Of a DNA stretch of 64,000 nucleotides, positions 1-12,297 are shown piece after piece. The DNA is taken from the NCBI GenBank assembly GCA_036926305.1, contig JAXCHB010000006.1:3348001-3412000 (forward strand), given 5' to 3'. Positions within the stretch are counted from its first letter, which is position 1, and each line of letters opens with the position of its first letter. A program made the position numbers and the translations under genes. This stretch comes from Uropetala carovei. Taxonomy: Eukaryota > Arthropoda > Insecta > Odonata > Petaluridae. Below the pieces are notes generated by a model, which saw nothing but the letters and a program-made list of their open reading frames with translations, ran no database searches and was not told the DNA's origin.

Positions 1-984
1 ATATGGAGAAAGTAAAAGACGAAATGCTACTTCTTAACTAGTTTTTAATTATTTGCTGAATTTCTTAAGATAAATAATGTATACAGGAGCTCGTTTATTA
101 TAGTTAAAAGCTACATAATCCTTAATTATATTTAAAGCCCAGTCCAAAGCTGTTATCAAATATCCACATCCAAGAAATAGTAAAACTGAAGAAAATATAG
201 GGTAAAAATAAAGCACACTATTCCATAATTTCTCTAGTGATTCTCACATATTTTGCAGTACCTCACTTTACAGTCGTAGTAGCATTATGTTGCCGATCTA
301 GAAATAAAGCAGTTTGTAGTAAGGACGAGCAACATATACGCAAGAAGTTCAAGTTTTTTTGTAGAAAGTAAATATAGATAAAACAAAAGTTATGAAAATA
401 TTGGGAGAAGACAAGAACTTGAATATAAGAGTTGTAGGAAAACATGTAGAGCAGGTTGAGCAATATAAATAAAACAAAATATGTACAAATGAAATTAAAG
501 CAATAAATATTTTAAGTCAAATAATTTTTAAACACAGAAAAGTAAAACAAGGGCTTCCAACTGCAATCGAAAGTGAACCGGAGATTTGAGCTACTCGACC
601 GGAGACCGGAGATCATGGCGATTACCCGGAGATCTCCGGCCCCAAAGCCAGAGGTTGGCAACCCTAATCACACTGATCATTTGCCTTTTAAAATTACTCA
701 GAGCTATGGTAGTAGTTCAACGCTTGAAACAACAAATACCTAAAAGAACCAAATTCTGTTTTCCTGCTTTCAATTTTCAAATGTGTGTCAAAACTGTAAA
801 CAAATCAGTTTTTAAGACCACAAGTTGACTTATTTTATGTTAAAATCTTTAATTATGCTTTACTTGGATACCCTGCATGTAATTGTTATTTGTTTACATT
901 TTTCCATTTAACCAATTGATGATTCGAAATGGCTATTAATTTGGAAAGTTTTATTCAGATTGACATGAGAGCAGTGGAATGTTA
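1..984. other. AT-rich non-coding DNA
   Basis: No convincing gene. The first 20 bases resemble the 3' end (ggagaaagtaaaa) of the hairpin-ended dispersed repeat seen again at 36.6 and 61.2 kb, so a copy probably ends just inside the left edge. A possible hAT end at 555-666 is listed separately. Confidence 0.5.
555..666. mobile_element. Possible hAT terminal fragment
   Basis: A locally GC-rich stretch with repeated ccggagat words ends in ggttggcaaccctaat. Read in reverse this is TAGGGTTGCCAACC, a common hAT-type terminus. No matching second end or 8-bp target duplication was found, so this is only a suggestion. Confidence 0.35.
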
Positions 985-1975
985 TTGAATGCAGGAGTTA
1001 AACCTAGTGAATATATTGCTGGATGGTCAATGTGTATGGTAAGAAATTTGTATCACAAAGAAGAGCATTTGAATGTGCTGAAAAGCTTAAATATGGATTT
1101 CATGATCCTGAAGATGCTGCTCATTCTGGAAAGACTAACATAGTCACACACAACAATATTTCTAGAATTGAAAGGCTTATTCAAGGAAACCAGCACATTG
1201 AGCATTGAGCAAGGATGAGCATCAGATCTATTTATCACACTGTCCATGATAAACTTGGATTTGATAAAGTGTGTGCAAGATGGGCTCCCTATCACCTTAC
1301 AGATGAACTGGAACAATAATAAGTTGATACATGCTCTGTGTTATTGGCTCGAAATTAAGATGAAGGAGATTATTTCTTAGATTATATACCTACTGACTGA
1401 ATACGAGTTATAGATGCATTTCTTTCAACCTGAAAGTAAGTTAGCCAGTAGAGAGTGGTATCATTCCAGTTCACTAAAGCCTTACAAATTCTGAGCAATA
1501 CCTTCCGCAGGAAAGGTGATGCTAACAAAAAAATAGGGATAAAAAAGGGATTGTTTGGAGAATTACATGCAGAAGAGGGCAGCTGTCAACAGTTGCATGA
1601 GATGTGCTTAAGAGCTATCTCAAACTTGCAATACATATCAAATTCCAAGGGTTGATCTTAATGGGGATATGTTTATAGCACAGGAATGCCCACACTCACA
1701 GATCCCAGGCAATAGTTGACATAATAAAAAATCTGCATTTTGAAATGATACTACATCCACTTATTCTTCTGACCTGACTCCAAGTGATTACTATTTTTGG
1801 ACCACTCAAAAATGCATAAAGTTGAAAGCATTTCCACTTTGATGATGAGGTTTGAACAGTGGTGCACAAGTGGCTCAAAAAACAACCCTAGAAATTCTAT
1901 TCCTGCAGAATCCAGGCATTAGTGTCAAGATGGATAAAATGTATTGAAATAGAAGGAGATTACATTGAAAAATTA
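985..1975 (+). pseudogene. mariner transposase pseudogene
   Basis: Remnant of a mariner (Tc1/mariner superfamily) transposase, the DDE/D enzyme that cuts and pastes at TA sites. Translating in shifting frames gives the N-terminal part with VYGKKFVSQRRAFE near 1030-1075, the segment GFDKVCARWAPYHLTDE near 1258-1305, and the C-terminal signature YSSDLTPSDYYF at about 1762-1797, followed by a tail resembling the usual EGDYxEK ending near 1955-1970. Several frameshifts and stops separate these blocks, for example after position 1206 and within 1320-1450, so no active protein can be made. Terminal inverted repeats were not recognised. Family assignment is firm because the motifs occur in the right order over about 1 kb; subfamily is not resolved. 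Confidence 0.85.
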
Positions 1976-3060
1976 AATAGTTCCTTTACCTCAGTTTCAA
2001 TAAATAATGTTTATTCCACTTTTGCTGTTTTCATATAAACCACTCTCACATTATCATTCTGAGAGAGATAGTTACAGTACTAAGTGGAGACAGCAAGAGA
2101 AAATGGGAGGGAGGAAGGAGAATAGGAGGAGATAAGGCAAGAGAGTAGAAGGGAGGAAAATGGGAGGAGGAAGAGAGAAAGGGGGAAGAATGAGAAGTGC
2201 CTTAATTTTAGTACTTAATTCATGCATGCCTGTCATTTTTGAGAGGCAATTACACTAGTTATAATTATAAAATTGTGCTTCTTGAGCGTAGTTTGATAAA
2301 AACTTAGACTGTAAATAGTAGACACCTTGTTCATTATCTATATGTCATGGTGAGTATTTGTGTTTTATATAAAATTATTTCTGCATAAAACTTCATTTAT
2401 TGCAGTCTGTTCTAAATAATAATAAAATACTATATATAATTTTGGAAATGTCTGTCCGTCCCCCCTGTACCTCAAAGGTTGTTTGTGGTAGAGTATGTGG
2501 TAAATTGCATTTTGTTTCTACAAGCTATGAGGTCGCTAGAAAAATATTTTCATTTTCTAAAGGCTCAGATTCGAATCCAGGAAACAATTATATTTTCCCA
2601 TAAGTTTACACGGGATTTTTGATTTTTCAGAGTGCAAGGTTTTTTCCTTCATTCATCAAAATATGTAAATATGGACCGATTTTCTTTGTTTTTGCTTTAT
2701 TCGATGGCTAATGCCAATTAAACCTTCAAATAGATGAAAGAAAGGTTTCATTTGCTTCAAACTGTTGTTTAAGCATCAAAACTAATGAAGCATATCAATG
2801 TAAATATTTAAGGATAATTATTCTGTTGACTGTATATGGGAAGTGTTTCTAACGATTTCATCAAAGTAATTGTATCCTTGTTTTATTGTTTGAATGCTGG
2901 AATCTTACCTTTGTGTAAGTAAAATCATTATATTATACATCTGTAACGCTTGTTAACGCAAATAGGCTCACACATAAGTTAAAAATTAGATAAGAATAGG
3001 GACGCACGTTATTTTTTTTAACATATTGAAAGTTACATGGTTATCTTCTCTCCATAGATA
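1976..3060. other. Non-coding DNA with purine tract and tRNA-like patch
   Basis: Positions 2090-2200 are a strongly purine-rich (GGGAGGA-type) tract. Positions about 2470-2585 contain an A-box-like stretch (ttgtggtagagtatgtgg) and a B-box-like gattcgaatcc, possibly an old tRNA-derived SINE. No supported gene. Confidence 0.4.
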
Positions 3061-3502
3061 ATCTAAATCAGTGGTCCTCAAACTTTTGCCTCTAGCGTCC
3101 CACCTACCACCTTTTCAAGAAGCCCTGGTCCCACCATGATATAAAGAAAATCCTCACTTTTTCTAATAAATGCATTTCTACATTTATTAGCACATAAGTA
3201 GTACATAAATAATTGGTAGACACAAAGGAGAAGGTTGAAATAAAAAAAAATTACTTGGTAATTCCATAAAAATTTATTTATTTATAGAAATTAATTTTTG
3301 TGGAATTACCAAGTAAATCTTTTTTATTTCAACAATATGAAGAAATTCAATCAAGTTACGCCTGAGACTGCTAACTACATAAAGGAGAAGTCTAACCGAT
3401 TGGTATGCCAAAATGTCTTCAGTCAGCTCTGGTCCCACCTGGATGGCTCTCAAGTCCCACCAGCGGGATGCATCCCACTGGTTGAGAAATACTGATCTAA
3501 AT
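3061..3502. mobile_element. hAT MITE with intact 8-bp TSD
   Basis: Perfect 8-bp target duplications atctaaat (3061-3068 and 3495-3502) flank a 426-bp element. Imperfect terminal inverted repeats are cagtggtcctcaaac on the left and, reversed, cagtatttctcaacc on the right. The TSD length and the CAGTGGTTCTCAAAC-like end are typical of hAT elements. Inside, 3251-3316 is a long palindrome (ttacttggtaattcca and its complement). No transposase is encoded, so it is non-autonomous. Confidence 0.8.
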
Positions 3503-4513
3503 GACAAAGAACGTTAGGCGATGGGCTACGTTTATTCTGGAGCAGCGTGAAAAAATTTGTTTTCAATAGGAACCTAGAACTTACCGAAACAGGCAACTAG
3601 TATTTATAAATATAATAAATATTACTGTTTTCTGAGTCACCAAGTGGCCAAGGTTCATAAAGTATATATCACACGACAAACTCTTCCCACAAAATATATT
3701 ATTTATGACAGTATGTTTTCATAGGTGGCCCCTTAAAAAGCATCTTCACAGAGTTTTACTGTGTATGATACTACCGAATAACTTATACTGAAGACTTTTT
3801 CTAGGTCTCTAAAGAAGCCAAAACTTCTATTTGCTTATCCCCGAGTTGAATGAGAAGTCTTTGGTAAACAGAAAATGTATGCAGTTGAGGTAATAGACGA
3901 ATTTCATCACACTCACATAATTTCAAGACAACTCACAATGTCAATTACCTATATGATAAGTTCAAAAATGGATAGAATTATAAAAGTGTACTTTTTGATG
4001 CTACTCCTCTTGAAACATGATCAGCTATAAATGTTTATAAAGCAACAGTGTTAAAACTTGCTTCACTGTAACTCAATCTTCAGAACATACCTCATGTGAC
4101 TATTTTCAGAAAAGATTCCATATGTTTACCAGCATAAAGTTAACATAAATACAATTGAAACTTCTTATAAGATGGGCCATCATAGGAAATAAGAATAACC
4201 TAAATTATAAGCTCCTCCATTCTAATGGAACCTGTACTAGGCTAGAGGTATTTTTGTTAGAGGGGCATGCCTTGATATATGTCTGAATCCACAGTTAAAT
4301 AAAGCATGTTGTGATGGATTTTTGCATTGCATACATTTTTCATTGATTGAGAACTGTTCTATGGTAGTCTACCTGCAGCTAAACAATGGACACATATAAA
4401 ATGCATGGAAGAGAGCAATAAATTATTAACATAATATATTTGATCTTAGCTGTACATTACCTGAATTTTGGGATTAATCCATAGCATTCAAGTTCACTTC
4501 CATCATCATTCAC
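3503..4513. other. AT-rich DNA, nothing recognised
   Basis: No open reading frame, RNA gene or repeat end that I can support. Confidence 0.5.
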
Positions 4514-4650
4514 CATGCAGATTCCAAATTAACATGAAAGTTAGCATTTGATACTGCATTTACATCAGGAAAGTCAAGGATAAGGTCAAACGGTTCTACT
4601 AGAGTTTGGAACCAGCCATACTTTAGAACTGATAGTGCCACGTAGAGCAC
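4514..4650 (-). CDS. Orphan exon-like segment
   Basis: On the minus strand a pyrimidine-rich acceptor (ttttttcttccttcag) precedes 137 bp that are open in one frame and end at a GTGAATG donor. The peptide starts VLYVALSVLKYGWFQTL and continues LVEPFDLILDFPD, with a hydrophobic first part that could be a short membrane segment and an acidic second part. The composition looks coding rather than random AT-rich translation. I do not recognise the protein and found no partner exons on this strand nearby, so it may be an internal exon of a gene with very long introns, or a gene relic. Splice signals are seen; function is unknown. Confidence 0.3.
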
Positions 4651-6895
4651 CTGAAGGAAGAAAAAACCCTGAATTAGATATAAATTCATTTTAAACTTTG
4701 ACATTTGACGGTCAATAAAAAATATTCAATATTTCAGCTACTTTCTAACTTTCAAGACTACTTTGAATATCATAGTGAAATAATCATAACAACAGTAAAG
4801 GTGTAGCATTATTCATCCAAAAACCAGGAATCACTATGAAAAGGATAGAGAAATGATGAAAAAAACATGATGCTGTAACAAGTTATGAAACTCCAGCATC
4901 TAACCTAGGAGCAATCATGCTCATAGATAAACAATTTCCTTTTATGTATGGCAGGGGCAGATCCAGAAACTTTTCGAGGGAGGGCGTCACCTCCCCCCCA
5001 TGAGAAAAAATTGTAAACAACAGTGACACATATGTTTATTAATTTGATGAAAAATAAAGTTTTAATATTTAAAATGATAGGAGATAAAGATACTGATTTT
5101 TGTATTAAAACACTACAGGTCAGTCGAAAAAGTGAACTATAAATCACTGTTCCAATGTGCAATCCAAGATGTCCTATAAAATACAGACGGTCTGTCTTTA
5201 ATTAAGAAGCTTATCTCAGTGTAAATAAAGAATGTCGATAGATCGGACAGTGGCAGTTTTTGCAGATGCAGCGCGGGCCGATAGATTGGCCCGCTGGCAG
5301 TAAAAGGGTTAAAATGTGCATACAAAGTGACGTTACACTCTATGTAAGGTAACGCAAAATTTTTGGCTACTTTACACTGAAAAGTATGGTTATACTACCC
5401 ATGATTATGACTTTGCAATACATATTAACAGTATTTCATATTAAACAATTTTTTTATAATGGAATGCCTACCCTTTTTGAAGGGGAATGATAACTGCTTT
5501 GTATAAACGAGAACTTTGTATAAACCGGTTTTTATATTAATGAGGCTTTCCTCTATATTTAATGTTATACTTTTTTAGTTGCAAAATATCAATAGAATCA
5601 ATACCATGTTACATCACGTTATAACCTCATCCCTAATTGTCTGTTTCTCTAATTTATCGCTACAAATTAAAATTTTGATAAATTGCATATCTTTTACAAA
5701 ATTCTTAATTTCCAAAAAAAATATGATTATAATTAGGCCAAGTGACAGGGAGTGGGTTGGGTTGGTGTCGCCCCTCTACCCCCCCCCCCCCCCCATCGGT
5801 GTATGGTGCTGTTCCCGTTAGTACCTACTATTATAATATTTTCAAAACCAAAGATTTTATCATGACATGTTACAGAATACTGTTCAACAGAAGATTATAA
5901 TCTATTTCAAGAAGTGAGAGCAGCCAGAGTAAAAAAGGAAATAATCATTGTACCATTCTGCAAGATTCATAATTTACCTCTCAGTAATTTTTAAGCTTAG
6001 AAGTTAAGTTCCAAAAATCATCAACTTGAATAGATTTTTTATATAACCTAAACATGCGCATCATGTAAATTCTGGTACATATTACAGTGCGGTCATGATC
6101 AATTGAAATAATAGGGCAGTTGAGCCATTTGAAAATTGTGAGAATTTCAAAACTCATCACTTCCATATCTAATAACCCTAATATGTATGCAAGGCCATAA
6201 ACAAGTTCATAAAAAAGCTTAAGACTAAAATAACCCCTAAACATGAAATTCAGCATAATGCATGGTGATTATAAGCTATATTAATGAATCGGTAACCATC
6301 ATTTGACATAAATAACCTTCGCAAATTGTAGGAGAAACAAAATTTACTCTGTACCATCAAACTCTGCTGAACTGCATGTTTGAATATCGACTCACTTATG
6401 GAATACTGTTCACAATGAACCATGTTGTATCAGATAGAAAAAAGCTGTTGTGATGAAATAAATACGTAAATGAAATTAAACTGGTTTATATTTGGCAGTT
6501 CAAAACTTCGTGTAATTGAAATTTCATGGCTGCACTATTTCAATAGCTTTATTGTTTAATTATTCATTAAATACTAAAAAAAATTATAAAGCTTAGAAGA
6601 GGGCTATGTTTCCCTAACATTTAAAATAATCACCTTAATATGAGGTTTTATTGCTGTATTAGCATTAGAAAACCAACAGCTGTCTTATGTGTTATATGAG
6701 ATAACTTTGCATGGATGAATGTTTTTAAGTCAAGGTGATACATCATAGCAACTCAGTGTAACCAAAGCCGCTGTTTGATGTTGAAAAAGATCAAAGAGAA
6801 AAATTTGTTTGCTGTTTACCCAGAGAAGATATTTCAGAGCCTAAGTATGGTCATTCCTCATTCAGTGCTTGTTTGTTTAGCACCATTTCAGTATA
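4651..6895. other. AT-rich DNA with one possible hAT-like repeat
   Basis: At 4951 a hAT-like end caggggcagatccag begins, followed by C-rich sequence. At 5780-5797 there is a C homopolymer of about 18, then gtatgg, which also precedes the left end. This may be one hAT-type insertion (about 4951-5795), but the right terminus does not mirror the left. Otherwise nothing supported. Confidence 0.35.
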
Positions 6896-7653
6896 CAGAA
6901 AGTCCCCGCTATACGTCACAGATGGGTTCCTGTTAACTGCGACTTATAACGAAACAACGTATAGCAAAGCCTACTTTTTCATAAAACTATGATAAAACTA
7001 GGGGTTACATCCCTGGCAGACATTTTGTGACACATCTGTATCCAAAATAATACATATCAATGCAGTACATTAAATATTAGATGGTTATTCCCCTGAAATT
7101 CCTCCTTCCTAGTTCCAAACACGTCATTCATGAATCACCCTTAGGCTTATATGTTTTTCTACTTCAAAATCACCATATCAGAGATTTGTCTGTTTGTAAA
7201 CTGAAACAAAATCATTCGCAGTTATGAAATTATGATATTAGTATTTTTATAAAAAATGCTGGAAAGGTGCATTTGCTCAAAATGAAGATAAAGGCTTACC
7301 AGTAAAATCGCATAAGCAATGAATGAAATTTCTGTACCTAACATTAGTAAGTGAAGTTGAAACTACTGTGTAACACTGCTCTTACATATTTGGTCATTCG
7401 GTAGTGAGTGGACTCAAATGAGGGTCACAAAATGAAATTAAATAAAATTATATAAATAATAATAAATATGAAATTAAAATAAACAGAATTATAGTAATAA
7501 ATTAAGTACCACAATTGGAATTCCTGAAATTTTGCATTTGGCACTTCACAAATGACGTACATATATAAGAAGCAACGCAAATTATAACAAAACATGTTCC
7601 TTAATTGATCAACAACGTATATGCGAAACAACATATAGCAGGTAATTACTGTA
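6894..7653. mobile_element. Tigger-like non-autonomous element
   Basis: TA dinucleotides flank a 756-bp segment (6896-7651). The left end reads cagaaagtccccgctata and the reversed right end cagtaattacctgctata, an imperfect inverted repeat. TA duplication plus CAG-starting ends suggest the pogo/Tigger group. The motif cgaaacaacgtatagc occurs just inside the left end, and a related cgaaacaacatatagc lies at the right end. No transposase remains. Confidence 0.5.
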
Positions 7654-7763
7654 GGGCAATTTTCATCTCAGACCATATATCTTTATGTTTTTAAAAACAA
7701 TAGTAAAATAAAAATAATGTTTTATACTGTAAAATTAAAATACTGTGCACAGTGTGCATTTTT

Positions 7764-7858
7764 GCAGGTTTTGCTGAATGTTGGGAAATGTGGAAACAGG
7801 TAAAAAATCTGCTCTCCAGGATTTGAACCCAGGTCTTCCACTTGCCACTGAACTGCAG
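7764..7858 (-). repeat. tRNA-derived SINE, minus orientation
   Basis: Reverse complement has a tRNA-like A-box region (gcagttcagtggcaag), the B box gggttcaaatcc, and then gcagattttttacctg with tail tttccacatttccc. The same non-tRNA tail follows the plus-oriented copy immediately to the right and the copy at 59.4 kb, which identifies a SINE family and not a tRNA gene. Confidence 0.65.
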
Positions 7859-7990
7859 TAGCTGCTATGGTGGTTCACTGGTAGAACATCTGTCCAGCAA
7901 GTGGAAGACCTGGATTCAATTCCCAGTCATAGCAGATTTTTTCATCTGTTTCCACATTTCCCATCATTCCAGCTTATGCCTGTTGAATAA
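7859..7990 (+). repeat. tRNA-derived SINE, plus orientation
   Basis: The head (about 7864-7934) folds like a tRNA: gctatgg and catagc form an acceptor-like stem, tggttcactggtagaac is an A-box region resembling glycine tRNA, and ggattcaattcc is a slightly altered B box. It is followed by a T run and the tail tttccacatttcccatc shared with the neighbouring inverted copy. It sits head-to-head with that copy. Confidence 0.65.
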
Positions 7991-8171
7991 GGATCTTCGG
8001 AATATTCATTCCATCAATTTGTTGTATGTGTTTATTTAATTTAGTGCTGGCCAATCTCCAGCCTAGGTTTTCAGTTTCAACATCAACAGCTCAATTGTCA
8101 AGCACCACAGTTATTTTGCTTAATTTTAAGAAAAATTTAACAGTAAATAGAAGAAAATATACAAATAAATC

Positions 8172-8690
8172 ATGGCAGAAAAGAGAAAATTGAGTGATGA
8201 TAATAAAATTGCAGGAAATAATCCTAAATTACAAAGGAAAACCATAAATCTTGGGGAAAAGCTTAAAAGTGATTCAGTCTTTTGAAAATGGTACACATCC
8301 AAGTGATATTGCACTTAAGTTTAACTTCACAACTTCCACAATTCATACAATTATGTTAAATAAAAACAAAACAAAATGTTCTATTGGATAAGCCAACACA
8401 GTAACTGAGAAGAAACACACGACTTCCACGTCATTTATTAGAAAAAATGGAGAAACTGCAGTATTGTGGAGTTGTTCTAAATCATCCGATGAATACTTGT
8501 TCCTTATACAAGCAGTCATTCACAATCAAGTTCTTTCTATATTTGAATATTTAAAGCAAGAGAAGAATGGAGATTCTTCTGAAAAATTTAATGCCAGTCC
8601 AGTTGGTTTCAACATTTCAAACACAAAGAAATATTCATAGTATTCATTTATTTGATGAATCAGCTAGTACTTTAACACTGTATGTGTTAT
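8172..8690 (+). pseudogene. Tigger/jerky-type transposase, N-terminal fragment
   Basis: An ATG at 8172 opens a frame beginning MAEKRKLSDD. After a one-base shift near 8263 it reads KVIQSFENGTHPSDIALKFN, which matches the N-terminal Psq/CENP-B helix-turn-helix of pogo/Tigger transposases (DNA binding at the element ends). Downstream a stop falls in the linker, then LFLIQAVIHNQVLSIFEYLK and a further block near 8560-8630 fit the second CENP-B-type helix-turn-helix. The catalytic DDE domain is absent. It is a dead 5' fragment of a Tc1/mariner-superfamily element. Family assignment is by motif order only. Confidence 0.65.
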
Positions 8691-10224
8691 TTTTATTATT
8701 AATAATAATTATTTTAAATAATATCATTGCGCATTTATCCATTTTTTATTTTTTAAATATTGCAAATGCTGCGCTATCATGAAAAGATCCTTATTAAGTA
8801 CTATGTTGTAAACTGTTTGTTTAGCACAAATTTGGGTAGCACAATAACTTTTCAGAACGTCTCTTTTACACTAAACAAGGCATGACTGTATAGGTATTAA
8901 AAGCAATGGTTGGAACGTTTTTACTGTTAATAGCAAGTTGTATTTTTGCATTATTTCATATTAAAGTAAACACAGTAAAATGACACAATTAAATATGATA
9001 ATAAATCATTCACAAAATGAAAACCAATGTTAAAAGTATTAAACTTATACATTTACATAATTGGCAAATCATCATTAGTTAACAATTTCTTCAATTTATA
9101 CAGGTGTATCTTAAAACCAAACTGCAACAGAATGTGGATTAATAAATGTTAGACAGAAAGCCAACTGTTTAATTTTTAAAAGATATTCAACCATTTTTTA
9201 TATATTTCTTATCTTATCAATACTGCATTTTTTCAAATAAGTTCTTAAACCATACCTTAACATACACTATAAGAATTAAGTCAAAATAATTTATAAAGTA
9301 ATTATATCAATTATGTGTTACTGTTATGGAACTACTATTATGTAATAAACATGGTCCTATTTACATCATGATAGTTTAAAAATTAACACTGCATGCTAAT
9401 TATGATAGAATGTGTTAACTTCCTTTTTTTACTTTGCATAATCTAAGTTAGATACAAATATTTTTTAAAAAAATAATCCAAAAATGTAGGTAAATCACTT
9501 TGATCTGCACCTTATTTAAAGTAAAGATAGTTTAAATAAAAAATACAGCAAGATATAGAAAGTTTGGCAGCGTCTTAAAACCCTCAGTTAATGCTAGAAC
9601 TTAGTTTGCTTCTTTTTTGTTTAAATCAAATGTAGATATATGTAGAGCACTCTTTGATACTCCAACACACAGAAGATGGCTTTTATACCAACCTTAACCC
9701 TATTAAAACTCAAGTAATTTAATACATACAATACAGCAGTAGTTCCCAACATTTTAATAGTTATGACACCCTTTCAAAAATTAACAGAAGTTTGTGATGC
9801 TCCCACCTTTGACCAAGGTTGTATATTCATGTTTATCATAACATTTGGACAAGCATGTTGACATTAAATAATCATCAATTTATTCCAGGAAAATTATTCA
9901 TTATGACCTATCAACATTTCCAATCAATGATATTTTATTTTACAACATCGTCAACCTAATAATAGATGAAAAATAAACTTGTGGGAGGTACCATATTCAT
10001 TTGCTGACAAAAATGTTGATATAATTCCACTTTAAGTATTATGAAGAAAAAATAATCTCTTGACTGGGTCAGTGACAAATGACAACCACCCTTCATCTAA
10101 TTCAATACTCCATGGAAAACCGCATGACCTCAGCCACTGAAACTTAAGCAATAGAGTCAAAGGAATTATCAGTGAAAGCACATGTAACAAAAAGAGATGA
10201 GATTGGCAGAATACTGATAGATAC
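8691..10224. other. AT-rich DNA with one isolated hAT-like end
   Basis: Strongly AT-rich. At about 9739 cagtagttcccaaca resembles the left end of a hAT element followed by degraded sequence; the other end was not identified. No gene supported. Confidence 0.4.
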
Positions 10225-11048
10225 TACCGTATTTGCTCATGTAAGCCGCGCCCCCGTGTTTTTGGGGCAGCTCTAGGGGAAAATTTTATTTGAGCTGAAA
10301 AAGGGTTTTTTAAATCACCATTTCCTATTTCTCAAAAATGCTAAGCTCAAGTTAAGCATCTTCACACTCCTACGTGACGAATTTATTGGGTGATCTCTTT
10401 ATATCGATACCTACTAGCAGAAATCTCCTCGATAGTCCTCTTTTGTTAAACACGTAACTGTTTTTGTCGTCATATTGGTCACGTTCGGCAGAAATCGCTC
10501 CGAGAGCGATCACCGATCATTCTGCTGTACGTAATTTTTCCAGCCATGTGGTCACTGATCGCTACCGTAGCGGTCGTCATTTTCTTGGCGAACTAAAATT
10601 ATGATCAGTGACCATTCAATTATCACCACGGCGGCCATGACTTTCATAGACGTATAATAGAACAACGGAAGCATTCTTGCAGTCTGTATCTGAACATGGT
10701 AGACGTCGTCTGCAGCGAGCACAAAACCCCCACCAACACAAACTGGTCGCGCATGCGCCGTCGCCTCCGTGACGGTTGTAGCGGAAGAGTTTGGGGTGCA
10801 CCCGTTAATAAACTTAAAAGTCATTTAAAAATTTTATAGAATGAATGAAAATGACTAAATACACCGAAATTTACAAATAGAATAATAGATGCGGCATGGG
10901 TGCTAGCTTAACGTATATTTGTTTACCAACACGACAATTTGGGAAAAAAGGTGCGCGGCAAATAAAAGAATTCGTGTAAGTCGCGCATCCCCTTTTTTTC
11001 ACCGGCGTTTTGGGAAAAAGGTGGGCGGCTTACACGGCAAATACGGTA
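10225..11048. mobile_element. pogo/Tigger-like MITE, 820 bp
   Basis: TA target duplications flank 10227-11046. The ends are good inverted repeats: ccgtatttgctcatgtaagc on the left and, reversed, ccgtatttgccgtgtaagcc on the right, continuing into C-rich sequence on both sides. No intact transposase lies inside; the interior (10500-10800) is GC-richer than the flanks. A degraded relative with the same ends and the same internal phrase (tttattgggtgatctcttta) lies at 15785-17873. Confidence 0.8.
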
Positions 11049-11163
11049 TGTAATCAAAATTCAGGTACGCTTTACTACTCAATCCATCTGAGAGGGTTAA
11101 TGTACAGTCTGTAGTATATTAAAGTAGATAATTTCCACTGCAGTATTTCTTTCCACTTTTTAA

Positions 11164-11589
11164 TACAGTGTGGGACCCAGTATCCGGCATGCTTGGGACC
11201 TGAGGCTTGCCGGATAGGGGTTTTTTCCGGAATTCGGGTAGCCAGGCCTAAAATGTACAAACAAATGCACAACCTAGCACTGTTATCCTTTCTTTTGGGT
11301 CTTAAAACCCACTGGGTGCTGATTCCTCTGGTGCAACAACAGTTTTTCTAGGAATATACCTCCAATATAAAGAAGTCTCGTCAGCATTATACACCTGCTC
11401 TGCAGTAAAAATGTGAGCAAAAATCACAAGAATACAAGCCTTCACCGTCGACTGGTTATAAAACACATCAGTGGCGCCACCAACAAACACAAATTACTTG
11501 GCGCGCATTTTAAATATTACACTTTGTCGGTTTCCGGTTTTCGGAACGTTCCGGATACTGGGTAGCCGGATACAGGGTCCCACACTGTA
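11164..11589 (-). mobile_element. Internally deleted Tigger-type element
   Basis: TA duplications flank 11166-11587. The terminal repeats cagtgtgggacccagtatcc and, reversed, cagtgtgggaccctgtatcc are nearly perfect. The minus strand at 11302-11490 keeps a transposase fragment with the motif QVYNADETSLYWRYIPRKT, matching the region around the first catalytic Asp of jerky/Tigger DDE transposases (typical NADETGLFWK). The rest of the transposase is missing, so this is a deletion derivative that relied on an autonomous partner. Confidence 0.85.
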
Positions 11590-12297
11590 CTTTCTTTTAG
11601 GTTAGGATTATTGTTTCTATACAAAATAGCATCCTAAGGCCAGTCTGGAACATATCACATTAAATCAATGTAAATATATTATTTGCAAAAATCGATCTGC
11701 TATAAGTCCAATGTTTTTGAAACCAAATAAACATGTAACACAGAAACTCCCTGAAAAAGTTATAAACCATAATACACTGAATGATGATAAGCTTTTCATT
11801 TCAAGATATAATTTAGTTATGGTATTTCTAAAACAATAGTTATTTTACATGTATGCTAATATCATAACCTGTTTTGCAACTGATATAACATCAAAATTAT
11901 TAGCATAGCTTAAATTCAGCTCCAAGCTTTCTCAAAATGTTGTAGGTCATTGTAACTTAAACTGAGTGAAAATGTTTATGAAAAATATAATTTAATGTGA
12001 TCACCCTATCTTAAAATTTTAGCCTTAACCATTTCAATTAATCCCCATTCCAAAAGATGCTTTACAATTGTAGTGCCTTTTAGTTTTCCAAATTTACATT
12101 TAAATATGATTATTGCTTCCTTAAAACCACATAAATAATATTTTTAATATGTTAAAATGATCAATTTAAAATTAATTTAAAAAATCATAGATTATAAATT
12201 GAACTAGGAAAAAAATTCTTAAAGTGATGGGTTTAAGCTAAAAAAAAAAAGCCAACGAGAGCCACTGTATAACCACTAATCAACCAATTCATGAATT
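11590..12297. other. AT-rich DNA, probable intron
   Basis: No repeat ends or open frames recognised. It lies directly upstream of the coding exon beginning near 12298 and is probably intronic. Confidence 0.4.

Noticed and set aside
586..828. 80-residue open frame near the left edge
   Set aside because: Starts inside a hAT-like terminus and continues into AT-rich DNA; no recognisable feature.
5981..6256. 91-residue minus-strand open frame
   Set aside because: AT-rich translation without recognisable domain or splice context; left as chance.
7859..7940. Functional tRNA gene
   Set aside because: The B box and T-stem are altered, and the attached tail is shared with two further copies, which fits a SINE.
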